A stretch of DNA of 13,935 nt from Deltaproteobacteria bacterium (GTDB lineage: Bacteria > Myxococcota_A > Polyangia > Haliangiales > Haliangiaceae), in contig JACCQV010000402.1 in NCBI GenBank assembly GCA_013813945.1, positions 1 to 13,935 on the forward strand, given 5' to 3'. The translations under genes were made by a program, and so were the position numbers. The notes beneath the pieces are model-generated. The model saw only the letters and a program-made list of their open reading frames with translations. It was not told the origin of the DNA and searched no databases. Shown piece by piece: positions 13,404 through 13,935 of the stretch (within the stretch, counting starts at the first letter, position 1; each line of letters begins with the position of its first letter).

Positions 13404-13935
13404 ATGCGCATCGCCATCCTCTTCGTCGCTCTGACGGCCTGCATCGAAGGCCCCGAGCGCGACAGAATCGAAACAATCACCCCGCAGCCGTGCGAGACGG
13501 CGATCGCGACGGATCAGCAGTTCGTCATCACCGGGTCGTACGAGCAGGATGGACTGACCCGCCTGCATGCGGATCCGCCCCAGTTCGAGCTCGCGACCCC
13601 GACTACCTCGATCGCACTCGACACATCGATCGGCGAGTTCGGCGAGCTCACGCTGCGACCGCAGCAACCGCTACCTGACGAACAGGACGTGACACTGCGT
13701 CTGGTTTCACCGGGCGGGCTCGCGGACGTCTACATGACGTCGGACCTGCTTCCCGCGCCGTACTCCACTCGAGACAGCACGGTCATCCGCAGCTATCGAG
13801 CCGTCAATCAGAACATCTTCGTGTCGTTCAGCCAGGCACTCGACGCTGCCACGCTTGCGTCCTCCGTCTCGGTTCGCCGCAACGGCGCCGGTTTGATCTC
13901 CGAGGTGAGCTATCTCGAAGGACCCCAGCACGTGG
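13404..13935 (+). CDS. Lipoprotein with SbsA-type Ig-like domain, 5' part (cut by window edge)
   Basis: Open from ATG 13404 to the right edge: 177 codons with no stop. The signal is MRIAILFVALTACIEG with lipobox LTAC (Cys13). A first beta-rich region (about 24-115; ITPQPCETAI, FVITGSYEQDG, FGELTLRPQQPLPDEQDVTL) is followed from about residue 121 by a segment matching the SbsA/Big_5 Ig-like pattern (IFVSFSQALDAATLASSVSV). Such domains are usually repeated spacers in secreted adhesins or lipoproteins. The rest, including any functional domain, is outside the window. No SD is seen before the ATG. Confidence 0.8.
   Translation, partial: MRIAILFVALTACIEGPERDRIETITPQPCETAIATDQQFVITGSYEQDGLTRLHADPPQFELATPTTSIALDTSIGEFGELTLRPQQPLPDEQDVTLRLVSPGGLADVYMTSDLLPAPYSTRDSTVIRSYRAVNQNIFVSFSQALDAATLASSVSVRRNGAGLISEVSYLEGPQHV

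Noticed and set aside
1..13935. CRISPR arrays, tRNA genes, transposases, toxin-antitoxin or phage-defence modules
   Set aside because: None of the repeat patterns, folds or motifs expected for them could be found.

Overview
The window is GC-rich DNA (my estimate is about 65% G+C) carrying ordinary chromosomal genes of a Gram-negative bacterium, most likely a myxobacterium-like member of Myxococcota. Evidence for this is the many predicted lipoproteins with short signal peptides, the Asp/Gly/Ala/Pro-rich linker behind one of them, several beta-propeller exported proteins, and a Hanks-type Ser/Thr kinase carrying a DWG motif and a multi-pass membrane domain. This placement is inference from gene content. 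I saw no tRNA, rRNA, CRISPR array, phage gene, transposase or integrase.

Left part (1-4211): the start of a lipoprotein gene on the minus strand runs off the left edge. Only 35 bases away on the plus strand begins a long FG-GAP/VCBS propeller protein whose N-terminus starts in the middle of a repeat. A lipoprotein glycerophosphodiester phosphodiesterase converges on it. Divergent from that is a plus-strand pair: a small lipoprotein and a two-helix membrane protein.

Middle (4071-8106): a membrane-anchored Ser/Thr kinase lies on the minus strand, with a small ATGA-overlapping ORF after it. Upstream of the kinase lies a 3' remnant of a second copy of the PD40-propeller lipoprotein found intact at 8835-9878. 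The remnant's stop codon is changed from TAG to TGG, so its frame runs into the kinase gene. Divergent from it is an outer-membrane-type exported protein broken by a one-base frameshift, overlapping (ATGA) a propeller-like lipoprotein gene with a clear RBS.

Right part (8043-13935): three minus-strand genes encode a PldB-like lysophospholipase lipoprotein, the intact PD40 lipoprotein and a DUF3253-DUF4385 fusion protein. Two tiny two-helix membrane proteins converge at 11.5 kb. A large propeller-like lipoprotein follows, and a divergent lipoprotein with an SbsA-type Ig-like domain leaves the window at the right edge.

Eight gene starts encode likely lipoproteins, and four products look like beta-propellers, so the region is dominated by envelope or surface proteins. 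PldB plus the GDPD could act in sequence on phospholipid breakdown products. I found no classical defence or mobile system. The least ordinary items are the kinase-fused paralogue remnant, the DUF3253-DUF4385 fusion, and the mid-repeat start of the FG-GAP gene.
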